Positions 53,478 through 62,704 are shown, counted from the stretch's first letter. The stretch is 64,000 bases of DNA from a bacterium (GCA_021850985.1 JAJZJX010000001.1:121389-185388), one strand, 5' to 3'. The notes: generated by a model from the sequence alone, not told the origin. Numbers and translations: made by a program.

Positions 53478-53491
53478 TGAAGCTAATCTGT

Positions 53492-53611
53492 TTACTTGCA
53501 AGATTTACAAGAACAGCAAGAATTTTTTATTTCATGACATTCCATAATTAAACCGGTAAATTCTTCCGCTGAAATTTCATAAAATAATGGAATTTTGTAG
53601 GTTTTTTTCAT
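53492..53611 (-). CDS. RiPP-like precursor peptide 3 (39 aa, CCxCxxC)
   Basis: TAAGGAGGTG Shine-Dalgarno; MKKTYKIPLFYEISAEEFTGLIMECHEIKNSCCSCKSCK*. Confidence 0.9.
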   Translation of the reverse strand: MKKTYKIPLFYEISAEEFTGLIMECHEIKNSCCSCKSCK

Positions 53612-53636
53612 AAATTTCACCTCCTTATTTTTAAAT

Positions 53637-54113
53637 TTACATTGCAATTAAAAATGTATAACCTTCTTTAATTTTTTTTAAAATTTGTAAAGTTCCGCTG
53701 GGAATTATTTTTATAAAATGCGGTATATTTTTGGGATTCACGCCGTTTAGCATTAAGGCGTTGCCGCTGATCCTGAAACTTACGCCTTTGCTTCTAAGAA
53801 AATTAAGTAAACGATTGTGTTCCGTATGTGAAACGGTTAAAAACTTTACGACGGGTCCATAAAAAACTATCTGTATTGAATATTTTTTGCCTTCCGATTT
53901 AAGGTACCTTATTGCATGTTCCGCATTTAACATGGAAATTCCTAACTGTTGTCCTGGCATATTGACGCCGGCGACTATCTTTACGGGTTTATTATAGTTT
54001 CTATAAAACCCGCCGTAGTTAGAATTTTGTCCGGCGAACGCGGAAACAGAGCTAAAACCTAAAATAAGAATCGAAGCGGCTATTATAAAAAAATTAATCT
54101 TAAACATAAGCAT
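53637..54113 (-). CDS. Exported DsrE-like protein
   Basis: Signal peptide; KPVKIVAGVNMPGQQLGISMLNAEHAIRYLKSEGKKYSIQIVFYGPVVKFL. Confidence 0.6.
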   Translation of the reverse strand: MLMFKINFFIIAASILILGFSSVSAFAGQNSNYGGFYRNYNKPVKIVAGVNMPGQQLGISMLNAEHAIRYLKSEGKKYSIQIVFYGPVVKFLTVSHTEHNRLLNFLRSKGVSFRISGNALMLNGVNPKNIPHFIKIIPSGTLQILKKIKEGYTFLIAM

Positions 54114-54280
54114 AATCTCCTTTATTATTTTTTATTTTTAAACATTGCAATATAATGATATATTATTATTCATATTATAAATTATTTAAAAAAAATCCTG
54201 TCACGCAAGAGACATTTTTTTAAATTTATTATAGTTATAATATAAATTATTATAAATCAATTTCAGCAAGGAGGTTTAAA

Positions 54281-54487
54281 ATGCCTATTTATCAGTATAA
54301 ATGCCAAAAATGCGGCAATAATTTTGAAATTTATCAAAGCAAGATTTCTGAATTTTATCTAAAATTGTTTAAGACAAAAAAAGAAATAAAATGCCCATCC
54401 TGCAATGCCAATGATATTGTTCTTGCGAAGAAAGTAGAACTTAACGAAGCGATTGCTTGCGGTAAAACATCCGGCAAGTTTGGGTGA
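54281..54487 (+). CDS. FmdB-like zinc-ribbon protein
   Basis: MPIYQYKCQKCGNNFE ... CPSCNANDI. Confidence 0.82.
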   Translation: MPIYQYKCQKCGNNFEIYQSKISEFYLKLFKTKKEIKCPSCNANDIVLAKKVELNEAIACGKTSGKFG

Positions 54488-54610
54488 GGTTCATAAAGCA
54501 GGCAGGCTGCCTTCATTTTTGTATGTTTCTAAAATATCTTAATATATAAAATAAATAAAACTTATATGTATGCAAAAAATAACAATTAATTAACTAAACT
54601 GGAGGTATTT

Positions 54611-54790
54611 ATGAAAAGATTAATTATCCTGGCTGCGGCCGTATTTATGACGTTCGGATTAACAGCGATTGGAAACGCTCATGCGAGCAGCGCCGGCATG
54701 TCAAATGCCTGCGGCAAGAAAAAAAGCTCAATGAAAAATGCCTGCGGCAAAATGAAAAACCCCTGCGGGAACGGCAGCGGAATGAAGTAA
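54611..54790 (+). CDS. Small secreted Cys/Gly-repeat protein (59 aa), not in ORF track
   Basis: GGAGG Shine-Dalgarno; MKRLIILAAAVFMTFGLTAIGNAHASSAGMSNACGKKKSSMKNACGKMKNPCGNGSGMK*. Confidence 0.85.
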   Translation: MKRLIILAAAVFMTFGLTAIGNAHASSAGMSNACGKKKSSMKNACGKMKNPCGNGSGMK

Positions 54791-54806
54791 AAGAAAGTCG
54801 ATTATT

Positions 54807-54851
54807 ACCGGCGCAGATTATTAATTGTTATTTTTTTTAATCCGCGCCGGT
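54807..54851 (+). terminator. Hairpin after the small secreted peptide gene
   Basis: accggcgcagatta / taatccgcgccggt with T-rich loop. Confidence 0.6.
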
Positions 54852-54878
54852 TTGTTTATTTTAACGGGGGTTCGGTTT

Positions 54879-56303
54879 GTGAAGCATAAAAAATATAAAT
54901 CGCTGCAAGTTCTTCATAGTATTACAGATATTTTTAGATTTAAGCGTTCAAAAAAGATACCGCTTTATACGCCGATAATTTTAATTCCGTTACTTTTTGC
55001 ATTTATTATTTTTTTAACGGTTTCTGCTTTTTATGTTTCTGCAAAAGTTTATTCAAGAAATCAAAATTTTTATAAAAAATATTTATATCTAAAAAAACTA
55101 GCCGGCAATAAAAATATTCGCAAATTCTTAAACATTTACTGGGAAACCCCTATTGATGAGGGAATGCCACCTCATCAATGGCCAAAGATTCAACAATCCC
55201 TTTCACCTAAATCTTGCATGGCATGTCATTACGATCAATACGAACAATGGAAGAATTCGAGAATGTCCCATTCAATGGATGCCGGTGTAGTTGCACAGCT
55301 TTTATTAAAAGAAATGACGTCAAAACACTGGAAACCATGGGTAGAAAGCTGTTTAAGCTGCCATTCTCCAATAGCCGAATATTATGTAAAATACGGAAAA
55401 TATAAAGGGCTAAATAATGAGGAAAAAAACATTTTAAAAGGGGAGCCGAAAGAGCAAAAAGCGATGACCTCAGCTTTAAACATGCTAAAAATACCCATCG
55501 GCAAAGGTGCTTTAAGCGTAAGCTGCGCAGCCTGCCATGTAAGGTATTATCATAGATTTGGACCAGGCATTAAAAGATATATAAAAGAAGGAAACATTGC
55601 GCATGGAGGTTTTGTTCCGTCTAATGCGTTCAATCATTCATATTTTTGTATAAAATGCCATCAATTTGGACCTGATCAAAGAAGGCTTGACGGAAAATTG
55701 TTTGAAAATACCTACAACGAATGGAAACGAAGTATTTATGCAAAAAAAGGAATTTCTTGCGAGGTTTGCCATAATCCGCAAGGGTCAATGGCATTTAAAA
55801 GCATTTATAATAAAAATTTTGTATTGAAAGCCGTAACTATTCGCTTTAAAATTAAAAAGATTAATATTATTTCCGGCAGTGTTCAGGCAATTCTCAGTTT
55901 AAAAAATTCAGGAGTCGGACATGATTTTCCTACTTATACGACGCCTAAGGTTATTTTGCACATAGGTCAAGAAAATTTAGAAAAAAAAGTTTTTCAAAAA
56001 ACGGTTGAAAGTTATATAATAGGCTGGAGCGTTAGTTTAAATTTAAAAAAGCAGTATTTTGACACGCGCCTAAAACCGTTTCAAACCGCTAAACTAATTT
56101 ATGACCGCCCGTTAGTTAAGAAAGCTAAATATCTAAAGGCATGGGTAGTTGTTGAACCGGAATCTCATTATGTTAGATTTTTTAAGGCATTTCTAAAGAT
56201 TAAGCGGCTGCCTAAAATTATTAAAACTTTAATTTCTGAAGCGCTAAAACAAGATTTAGATAGTAAATATATTTTATGGAAAGAACAAACAAAATTAAAT
56301 TAA
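54879..56303 (+). CDS. Membrane-anchored multiheme c-type cytochrome (5 CxxCH)
   Basis: ORF 54825-56303, likely GTG start at 54879; CMACH, CLSCH, CAACH, CIKCH, CEVCH. Confidence 0.88.
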   Translation: MKHKKYKSLQVLHSITDIFRFKRSKKIPLYTPIILIPLLFAFIIFLTVSAFYVSAKVYSRNQNFYKKYLYLKKLAGNKNIRKFLNIYWETPIDEGMPPHQWPKIQQSLSPKSCMACHYDQYEQWKNSRMSHSMDAGVVAQLLLKEMTSKHWKPWVESCLSCHSPIAEYYVKYGKYKGLNNEEKNILKGEPKEQKAMTSALNMLKIPIGKGALSVSCAACHVRYYHRFGPGIKRYIKEGNIAHGGFVPSNAFNHSYFCIKCHQFGPDQRRLDGKLFENTYNEWKRSIYAKKGISCEVCHNPQGSMAFKSIYNKNFVLKAVTIRFKIKKINIISGSVQAILSLKNSGVGHDFPTYTTPKVILHIGQENLEKKVFQKTVESYIIGWSVSLNLKKQYFDTRLKPFQTAKLIYDRPLVKKAKYLKAWVVVEPESHYVRFFKAFLKIKRLPKIIKTLISEALKQDLDSKYILWKEQTKLN

Positions 56304-56310
56304 TAATTTA

Positions 56311-57045
56311 TCAAAAATGGCCGGCTATTTCTTTTAATTTATTTAAATCTTTGATAATAAGCCTTTTTTTATAAAAATCTATAATTCCAAGATATTTTAA
56401 TTTATCCAGTATAATCGTCGTTCTCTGCCTTGATGCTCCCGCCAAATTTGAAATTTCTTCGTGAGTTAATTTAAATTTAATTTGTAAGGATTGTTTGGTT
56501 TCAAGCGGTGATTTTTCGGTCATTTCTTTAATCCCAAAATTATTTGCAAGGTATATTAAGACCTCGGCAATTCTGATGTCTAAACTTTTATATGCCAAAG
56601 ATATAATTTTTGTTGAAACATATTTGAATCGCAAACCTATTAATTTTAAAATTTTATTGCTAATATCCGGATAATTGGCCAGTATTTTATCGAAATCATC
56701 TTTTTTGAATTTACAAACCAAAGAATCCGTCATAGCGTATGCGTTTTCTGCTTCTAAAAAATCGAGTCTTGCCGGACTGCTGAAGATATAGTCGCCGAAA
56801 TTGCCAAAAATTTCACCGGGTTTAAGAATTTCAACTATATATTCTTTTCCGTCTTCGTTAGATAAAGTTATTTTAACGTTCCCTTCTTTTAAAACATAAA
56901 TAGAACTAAATGAAGGTTCATCTAAATATATGTTGTCGTTTTTCTTATAATATTCCATTTTAGATAGTTTATCTATATTCTCAATATCTTTTGATGGAAT
57001 ACTTTCGAATATTCTTAGTTTTTGCAAAAGCCATATTTTATTCAT
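56311..57045 (-). CDS. Crp/Fnr-family transcriptional regulator
   Basis: ORF 244 aa; cNMP-binding fold, C-terminal HTH LTHEEISNLAGASRQRTTIILDKLKYLGII. Confidence 0.87.
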   Translation of the reverse strand: MNKIWLLQKLRIFESIPSKDIENIDKLSKMEYYKKNDNIYLDEPSFSSIYVLKEGNVKITLSNEDGKEYIVEILKPGEIFGNFGDYIFSSPARLDFLEAENAYAMTDSLVCKFKKDDFDKILANYPDISNKILKLIGLRFKYVSTKIISLAYKSLDIRIAEVLIYLANNFGIKEMTEKSPLETKQSLQIKFKLTHEEISNLAGASRQRTTIILDKLKYLGIIDFYKKRLIIKDLNKLKEIAGHF

Positions 57046-57293
57046 ATATTATAAATTGTGTTTGCATAAAAAAATAACAAAGTTAATTTATATATTATAT
57101 ATTATCAAAAATAAAAATAATAAACAAAATTTCTTAATCCGTCAAAAAATTTATTTTTAATACTTATTTAATGAACTTAAGCTTAAGGTTTTCTGTTGAC
57201 AGCTTTTATTTTTAGTTTTATAATTATTATATGAATATAAATTCATATAATAAATTTATATCCTCAATTCAACTTTTAACTCTATAAAAACAT

Positions 57294-57629
57294 ATGACAA
57301 ATAACGAGTTAACGCTTAACAAATTTTTTAAACTGCTAGGCGACGAAAGCAAATTTAAAATAATTTCCGAACTAAAAAACGGGGAGAAATGCGTATGCGT
57401 TATCTATAAAGCGCTTAGTCTCGACCAGACATTAGTTTCGCATCATTTGTCGGCTTTAAAAAAAGCCGGATTAATAGAGGGAAGGAAATCTGGCAAGTGG
57501 GTTTATTATTCGCTTAACAGGGAAGCATTTAAAGAAATAGAAAATATTTATAAAGATTTATTTGGTATAGATAAATTAAAAGAAATTAAAAGCGTCGAAT
57601 GCGGCGACGATAAAATTTGTGCTGTATAA
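57294..57629 (+). CDS. arsR: ArsR-family regulator
   Basis: ORF 111 aa; ELKNGEKCVCVIYKALSLDQTLVSHHLSALKKAGLIEGRKSGKWVYYSL. Confidence 0.92.
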   Translation: MTNNELTLNKFFKLLGDESKFKIISELKNGEKCVCVIYKALSLDQTLVSHHLSALKKAGLIEGRKSGKWVYYSLNREAFKEIENIYKDLFGIDKLKEIKSVECGDDKICAV

Positions 57630-57680
57630 ATATGTATTTAATTAATTTATTAATTTTAAAAAAGGAGGTACGAATTAATC

Positions 57681-58007
57681 ATGGATAAAATAATCTTTGA
57701 GATTTACGATCCGGCTTTATGCTGCTCCACCGGAGTTTGCGGTCCAAATTCAGACGAAAAACTTATAAAAGTTAGGAATTTAATCGACAAATTAAAATCG
57801 GATTTCGGCGAGTATATAGAAATAAAAAGGCAGACTATATCGCAGGAACCGAAGAAATTTCTTGAAAACCCTTCAGTTCAGCTACTAATGAAAAATGAAG
57901 GGAAAGCCGCCCTGCCGGTCTGTATTTTAAACGGAAAGGTCATAACATACGGGAGATACCCAGAAGAAAAAGAGGTTTACAGCTTTATTTCATCTTTATC
58001 ATCTTAA
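57681..58007 (+). CDS. arsD: Arsenite metallochaperone ArsD
   Basis: EIYDPALCCSTGVCGPNSDEKL. Confidence 0.95.
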   Translation: MDKIIFEIYDPALCCSTGVCGPNSDEKLIKVRNLIDKLKSDFGEYIEIKRQTISQEPKKFLENPSVQLLMKNEGKAALPVCILNGKVITYGRYPEEKEVYSFISSLSS

Positions 58008-58041
58008 ATTTAACCGTTCTTAAGATATATCGGAGGATAAA

Positions 58042-59796
58042 ATGCATTATTACTTTTTTCACGGCAAAGGAGGCGTCGGCAAGACCACCGTATCGTCGGC
58101 ATTTGCCGTGAGATTTGCGCTCGAAGGAAAAAAAACGTTAATCGTTTCGACAGACCCTGCATCCAACCTGAGCGACATTTTTGAGCAAAACATAGGAAGC
58201 ATAGAAAAAAAGATTGAAGGATTTGAAAATCTTTACGCGTTAGAAATGGATACGGATGCCGAGGTTATAAAGTATAGGCAGAAGGTTCTCGGCGACAGCG
58301 CAGAGTTTTTGCCGGAAGAAGTTTTAAATTCTATCGAGGAAGAGTTTAAATCTCCATGCACCTCGGAAATAGCTTTCTTTAACGGTTTTACCGAGCTTTT
58401 TCTTAAGAAAGATTACGATGTCATTATATTCGATACGGCTCCTTCCGCGCACACTTTAAGACTACTTGAGCTTCCTATGGAATGGACTGCTTATATCGAT
58501 GAAGTCAAAAAAGGCGCAGGACAGACATGTATGGGGCCCGTAGTAAATTTAGACGGATATTACGAACAGTATAAAACCGCCCTAAATGGAATAAAAGACC
58601 CTGAACTTACGACGTTTGTATTTGTGATGCGTCCTAAAGAACTGGATTTGCTGGAAATTGAAAATTCAACGGAAGAAGTCAAAAAATTCGGCATAAAAAA
58701 TATAGAAATAATAGTTAACGGTATCTTACCGGACAAGCTATTCCGCAAAAATGAGTTTAAAGAAATTATCGCTGACCAGAGAAAGGTACTAAAACAGATA
58801 TATTCAATGGGTTTTAAAACTCTAGAAATAAATTTAAAGAAAAATGAGGTAAAGGGATTAAGGCCGCTGATCGTCTTTTTTTCAAGTTTAATTGAAGATT
58901 CCGACGAAGATAAAATTGCTTTTACGGATGAAATCGATATTAAACAAAAAAACGATGAACTTATCCGGGATATAATGCCTCAAAAGACGCCGTTTTACCT
59001 GTTTTTCACCGGCAAGGGCGGGACGGGCAAAACTGTGTCTTCCCTTTTGTTCGGGAAATATTTTGCCGGCGGAGGAATGAAAACTTTAGTGGTTTCTGCA
59101 GATTATTCCGGACATATAACAAAAATAACCGGATTAAAAAATATAGGCGAAGCTCCGATAAAGTCCGAAGTTGACGATAATTTATATTTTGCAAAAATTT
59201 CTCCGGATTCGGCTTTAGACGAATATAAGAAAAACACAGTCGAATATTTTAAATCGTATTCCGGCAACGTAAAATCGCTTAAGGTTTTAGAAGAGGAATT
59301 GAACTCCCCCTGCACCGAAGAGGTTGCCGTTTTTAAAAAATTCTGCAGTTTCTTTTTTGAATATAAAGATTACGACGTTATAATTTTCGATGCCGCACCC
59401 ACCGGTCATGCTTTGCGTCTTTTATATATAAGTTTGGAATATGCCAAAATGGACAGGAAAGATGCAAGTCTCGAAGAATTCGTTAAAATACTTAAAGATA
59501 CGAATAAAACCATATTTTCGCTCTGCCTTTATCCCGAATACAGCCCTATAGAGGAAGCCAAAAGGGCATACGACGATTTAAAAGCGGCCGGAATTAATAC
59601 ATCCTTTCTGGTCGTTAATTATATCCTCGGCGGAAATTTTAACGACGCTTTTTTTAACGGCAGGAAGAAAATGCAGGAAACTTATATTGAATCGATAAAG
59701 CAAAAATTTGATATTCCTTTTTTTACGATACCGCAGTATATAAGCGAGATTAATAATCAAAAAACTTTGGACGCGCTTTATTCCGGCGTATTTTAA
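58042..59796 (+). CDS. arsA: Arsenite-activated ATPase ArsA (tandem)
   Basis: Two P-loops: GKGGVGKTTVSSAF and GKGGTGKTVSSLLF. Confidence 0.95.
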   Translation: MHYYFFHGKGGVGKTTVSSAFAVRFALEGKKTLIVSTDPASNLSDIFEQNIGSIEKKIEGFENLYALEMDTDAEVIKYRQKVLGDSAEFLPEEVLNSIEEEFKSPCTSEIAFFNGFTELFLKKDYDVIIFDTAPSAHTLRLLELPMEWTAYIDEVKKGAGQTCMGPVVNLDGYYEQYKTALNGIKDPELTTFVFVMRPKELDLLEIENSTEEVKKFGIKNIEIIVNGILPDKLFRKNEFKEIIADQRKVLKQIYSMGFKTLEINLKKNEVKGLRPLIVFFSSLIEDSDEDKIAFTDEIDIKQKNDELIRDIMPQKTPFYLFFTGKGGTGKTVSSLLFGKYFAGGGMKTLVVSADYSGHITKITGLKNIGEAPIKSEVDDNLYFAKISPDSALDEYKKNTVEYFKSYSGNVKSLKVLEEELNSPCTEEVAVFKKFCSFFFEYKDYDVIIFDAAPTGHALRLLYISLEYAKMDRKDASLEEFVKILKDTNKTIFSLCLYPEYSPIEEAKRAYDDLKAAGINTSFLVVNYILGGNFNDAFFNGRKKMQETYIESIKQKFDIPFFTIPQYISEINNQKTLDALYSGVF

Positions 59797-59829
59797 CTAA
59801 TAGATTTTTACGATAAAGGTGTATATATT

Positions 59830-61149
59830 ATGGGTTTACAATTGTCTCACGATTATAAAGTTATTTTTGCCGTAGCTATTTTTCTTTTTACGCTCTTTCT
59901 TGTTATAAAAAAACCATACAATATAGGAATAGGCTATAGCGCAGTAATAGGCGCGGTTTTAGCCTTTATTTTCGGAATAATACAATATATCGACATTTTT
60001 AAAGTAGTCGATATCGTTTGGGATGCTACATTTACTTTTGTGGCTACGATAATTATTTCTTTAATACTTGACGAAATAGGTTTTTTTGAATGGGCGGCGC
60101 TGCATATCGCAAGATTTGCGGGAGGAAGTGGCAGAAAATTATTTATCTACGTTATACTTCTTGGAGCATTAGTTGCCGCTTTGTTTGCAAACGACGGAGC
60201 CGCGCTTATTATCACGCCTATAGTGTATGAAAAAATGAAGGCGCTTAAATTTGAAAAAAAACATATGATCCCATTTATAATGGCAGCGGGCTTTATTGCC
60301 GATACTGCGTCTCTTCCCCTTAAAACATCCAACTTAGTTAATATAGTATCGACAGATTACTTTAACATAGGTTTTTTTACATATTTTATAAATATGTTGA
60401 CGCCGGATATCTTTTCTATTGTAGTTTCGACTTGTGCGCTTTATCTTTTTTTCAGGAAAGATATTCCCGCCCGTTACGATGTCGGTTCATTGAAAATACC
60501 TAAAGATGCAATAAAAGACGAAAAGCTTTTTAAATATTCTTTTTTAATTTTGGTTCTGCTTTTAGGCGGTTATTTTGCAAGCGAATTTTTAAATTTACCC
60601 GTTTCGATTTTTGCAATTACTTTTGCAGCGCTGTTTTCTTATATGGGTTTCAAGAGCCCTGCCGTTAATTTAAAAAGCGTGTTTAAAGACGCCCCGTGGA
60701 GCATAGTGATATTTTCAATAGGAATGTATCTTGTTGTTTTTGGCTTAAAGAATGTAGGTTTAACCGAGTTGCTGGGGAGGTCTATTTCTTATTTTTCCCA
60801 TTCAGGCGTTTTTATTTTAACTGTTTATACGGGGTATTTGGCGGCTTTTATATCTTCTATTATGAATAATATGCCGACGGTAATGATAAATTCCCTTGCA
60901 ATTCATTCGGCAAATCTTAAAAGCATAATGCTGAAACCTGCCGTATATGCTAATGTTATAGGATGCGATTTAGGACCTAAAATTACCCCTATCGGTTCTT
61001 TGGCGACTTTATTATGGCTCAACGTATTGGAAAGAAAAGGAATAAAAATAAGCTGGGGTTATTACTTTAAGGTAGGAATAATTTTAACGGTGCCGGTTTT
61101 ATTTTTTACGCTTTTAGGCCTTTACTTTATTATGTCGGCAAGGATTTAA
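59830..61149 (+). CDS. arsB: Arsenite efflux permease ArsB
   Basis: ORF 439 aa; ANDGAALIITPIVYEKM, MNNMPTVMINSLAI; in ars operon. Confidence 0.93.
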   Translation: MGLQLSHDYKVIFAVAIFLFTLFLVIKKPYNIGIGYSAVIGAVLAFIFGIIQYIDIFKVVDIVWDATFTFVATIIISLILDEIGFFEWAALHIARFAGGSGRKLFIYVILLGALVAALFANDGAALIITPIVYEKMKALKFEKKHMIPFIMAAGFIADTASLPLKTSNLVNIVSTDYFNIGFFTYFINMLTPDIFSIVVSTCALYLFFRKDIPARYDVGSLKIPKDAIKDEKLFKYSFLILVLLLGGYFASEFLNLPVSIFAITFAALFSYMGFKSPAVNLKSVFKDAPWSIVIFSIGMYLVVFGLKNVGLTELLGRSISYFSHSGVFILTVYTGYLAAFISSIMNNMPTVMINSLAIHSANLKSIMLKPAVYANVIGCDLGPKITPIGSLATLLWLNVLERKGIKISWGYYFKVGIILTVPVLFFTLLGLYFIMSARI

Positions 61150-61176
61150 ATATTTAAATAAAAAGGAGGGAAGACA

Positions 61177-61617
61177 ATGAAAATAATTTTTCTATGCACG
61201 GGAAATTCTGCAAGGAGTCAAATGGCAGAAGGGTTTGCTATAGATTTAAAGGAAAAGGTTTATAAGGATAAAAATTTGATAATTTTGAGTGCAGGAGTAT
61301 CTCCTAAGCCTGTAAATCCTTTATCTATAAAGGTTATGGCCGAAAAAGGCATCGACTTGACCGGACATAAATCAAAATCTTTAGACGATATAGATTTAAC
61401 AAATGCCGATTATATAATTACCTTGTGCGGAGACGCTAAAGATAACTGTCCGTATGTCGGGGCAAAAACTAAAAATCTTCACTGGGATTTATTAGACCCT
61501 GCGAATGCCGAGGGAAACGAAGAAGAAAAACTTGATTTTTTTAGAAAAATCAGGGATGAAATTGAAATCAGAGTAAAAGATTTTATGTTTCACGTGAAAC
61601 ATAAAAATAAAATTTAA
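61177..61617 (+). CDS. arsC: Arsenate reductase (thioredoxin-coupled, LMW-PTP type)
   Basis: FLCTGNSARSQMAEG; TLCGDAKDNCP. Confidence 0.95.
   Translation: MKIIFLCTGNSARSQMAEGFAIDLKEKVYKDKNLIILSAGVSPKPVNPLSIKVMAEKGIDLTGHKSKSLDDIDLTNADYIITLCGDAKDNCPYVGAKTKNLHWDLLDPANAEGNEEEKLDFFRKIRDEIEIRVKDFMFHVKHKNKI
61586..61601. promoter_or_regulatory. parS: parS site (perfect 16-mer), inside arsC 3' end
   Basis: tgtttcacgtgaaaca; encodes MFHVKH in the ArsC tail. Confidence 0.92.
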
Positions 61618-61639
61618 AAGGAATAATTTTATAAATATA

Positions 61640-62704
61640 ATGGATGAAAATATAAATATTTTAGAGCTTTGTAAAAAACCGGAGCAAATCGAAAAGGCGA
61701 AGAGGGTTTCTTCGGAATGGTCGCGGTCGGATTACTCAGGCTCCATAAAATGCAGGATAAGCAATTCGTTCAGGATGAAATATAAGATTAAACCTGGGTT
61801 GTATGCGGTAGGCGAACCGGACGCGAATTCCGAGGTATTTGCAAGCGCAAATTATAAATTAAGCTTCGATGTTCTTAGAAAAGCTCTAAGCGGTTTAAGC
61901 GCATGGATATTGGTATTGGATACTAAAGGCATAAACGTATGGTGCGCCGCCGCAAAAGGAACATTCGGCACCAAAGAGCTTGTAAGGCGTATAGACGGAG
62001 TTAAACTCGGAAATTTTTTAAATCACCGGAGGATAATACTTCCTCAGCTTGGAGCTGTCGGCGTTAACGCCGATTCCGTTTTTAAACGGACGGGGTTCAA
62101 AGTCTATTTCGGTCCCGTGTATGCAAAAGACATTAAGGCTTATTTAAATGCGGGAAGAAGAAAAACTGCAGAAATGAGGAAAATTAAATTTTCTATGCTT
62201 GACAGGCTTATTTTGACGCCGAGGGAAGTTATTCCGGCAATGAATAAATTTATTATTTTTGCGGTAATTATACTTTTATTTTTCGGTATCCAGCCGACGG
62301 GCATTTTATTTAAAAGCGCATGGGTTTACGGAGAGCCTTTCCTGCTGCTGGGGCTTGCAAGTATTACAGCAGGTTCGTTTATAACGCCCGTATTTCTTCC
62401 TTTTATACCTTTTCGCTCGTTTGCATTAAAAGGCTGGATAACGGGAATATTATTAACCGTCCCTGTTATTTTCCTTTTTAACTCACCCGAGTTAAAAAAT
62501 ATTTTAATTTTTAGCGCAACAATTCTTTTCTTTCCCATGGCAAGCTCGTATTTAGCATTGCAATTTACAGGTTCTACTACATTTACAAATATGAGCGGCG
62601 TAAAAAAAGAATTGAAAACAGCCCTGCCGGTTTATCTAATATCTGCCGTTATATCTATTGTTTTATTGATAATTTATAAACTTCATAAATTGGCGGTTAT
62701 ATGA
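61640..62704 (+). CDS. hgcA: Mercury-methylation corrinoid protein HgcA
   Basis: Cap-helix-like NVWCAAAKGTFGTKELVRRI; C-terminal TM domain; overlaps hgcB. Confidence 0.92.
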   Translation: MDENINILELCKKPEQIEKAKRVSSEWSRSDYSGSIKCRISNSFRMKYKIKPGLYAVGEPDANSEVFASANYKLSFDVLRKALSGLSAWILVLDTKGINVWCAAAKGTFGTKELVRRIDGVKLGNFLNHRRIILPQLGAVGVNADSVFKRTGFKVYFGPVYAKDIKAYLNAGRRKTAEMRKIKFSMLDRLILTPREVIPAMNKFIIFAVIILLFFGIQPTGILFKSAWVYGEPFLLLGLASITAGSFITPVFLPFIPFRSFALKGWITGILLTVPVIFLFNSPELKNILIFSATILFFPMASSYLALQFTGSTTFTNMSGVKKELKTALPVYLISAVISIVLLIIYKLHKLAVI

